64,000 nucleotides of DNA from Antedon bifida (lineage: Eukaryota; Echinodermata; Crinoidea; Comatulida; Antedonidae): contig OY727096.1 of the NCBI GenBank assembly GCA_963402885.1, positions 29,555,820 to 29,619,819 of the forward strand, read 5' to 3'. This document shows positions 63,453-64,000 of the stretch, one piece after another. The notes under the pieces were generated by a model, which was given only the letters and a program-made list of their open reading frames with translations, ran no database searches and was not told the origin of the DNA. The translations under genes were made by a program, and so were the position numbers. Every line of letters begins with the position of its first letter. The first letter of the stretch is position 1.

Positions 63453-63853
63453 TTATCCTGATTTGGTTGGCTCTGGTTTGGCTGGCCGCGCCTTGGTACG
63501 ACTGGCGTGGATAGTGGCCCGGGTACGACTAGTATTGTAGGGTTGTTTGTGTGTCTGTGATATTACAAACATACTTTCTTTTAAAATTAAACATAAGCAT
63601 CTGCTACTATTAAACACGGTAACCAAAGAATTGAAATGCTGCTCTTTTCTATGTTTTTCTTATTATAGTGCGCTTGTAAACCAACATAATTGATTAATTA
63701 ATATTATGTGGGCCTATATTAATATACTGAGCTTACCGACTTGTTGTGTTGGTTGTAGTGGGTACTCCCTGGTTAATATAAAACCGTGATTATTTTGCAT
63801 ACCAGATTGTGTGGTTACCTACCAAAATATTCAATTAATGCTCCAAGAACCAT
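63453..63853 (-). pseudogene. Broken MS4A-like copy D
   Basis: Three exon relics lie in order on the minus strand. An exon-2 fragment (63853 to about 63821) reads MVLGALIEYFG after a TTAG acceptor and is similar to LFIGALTLTFG of copy B. It runs straight into an exon-6 relic (63818-63737; VTTQSGMQ...QPTQQV, with a GTAAGC donor). An exon-7 relic follows (63573-63453; frame FVISQTHKQPYNTSRT to TAA). Exons 3-5 and their introns are missing, so three membrane spans are gone. Relative to the other copies exon 7 has two extra bases just after its acceptor, giving an early stop in the expected frame. Exon 1, if present, is beyond the window. The element is a host gene relic. Confidence 0.75.
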
Positions 63854-64000
63854 CTAATAAAAATAGTAGACATATTAGTAGGTAGAGATATTTCCAAAAT
63901 AAATATGCATTTCCAAAACTGTATTTTTATTTATTTTTTCTTATTTAGGGCTATCCTCATCCAGGACTAATCGAATTCTATTTTTCATTCTTGTTATCTT

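Overview
This is animal nuclear DNA: AT-rich, with multi-exon genes, GT-AG introns of 0.1-7 kb, many short inverted-repeat elements and non-LTR retrotransposon ends. Three things suggest an invertebrate deuterostome, most likely an echinoderm: a KIF13B-type kinesin with a CAP-Gly tail, a tandem array of CD20/MS4A-like genes, and the repeat style. The species assignment is inference and was not checked by any search.

Layout. (1) 123-24687, plus strand: the 3' part (11 exons) of a KIF13B/Khc-73-type kinesin gene, from the central stalk region to the stop codon. The motor and FHA exons lie before the window. Its introns hold several minisatellites, two tRNA-derived SINE heads and degraded MITEs. 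(2) 24688-31358: intergenic, with a palindrome, two MITEs sitting back to back and a third larger MITE. (3) 31359-37594, plus strand: a complete eight-exon SLC30A (ZnT2/3/4/8 clade) zinc transporter of 395 residues. (4) 37595-43223: intergenic, with short repeats and a promoter-like island carrying YY1, NRF1 and CRE motifs. (5) 43224 to the window end, minus strand: a head-to-tail array of MS4A/CD20-like four-span membrane protein genes. Three look intact (280, 260 and 278 residues) and share the same seven coding exons and intron phases. A fourth copy, at 63.45-63.85 kb, is broken: its exons 3-5 are deleted and its last exon is frameshifted.

How the parts relate. The kinesin and the zinc transporter are unrelated neighbours. 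The MS4A-like genes are a local duplication family. Each intact copy has an untranslated 5' exon, a shared upstream 11-base motif (TATTCAAAGTC on the coding strand), a C-poor GATGAT-rich first intron and a fast-diverging Pro/Gln/Tyr-rich C-terminal tail. No rRNA, canonical tRNA, CRISPR array, LTR retroelement or capsid-bearing element was seen. All exon boundaries were placed by eye from splice signals, reading frame and family similarity.
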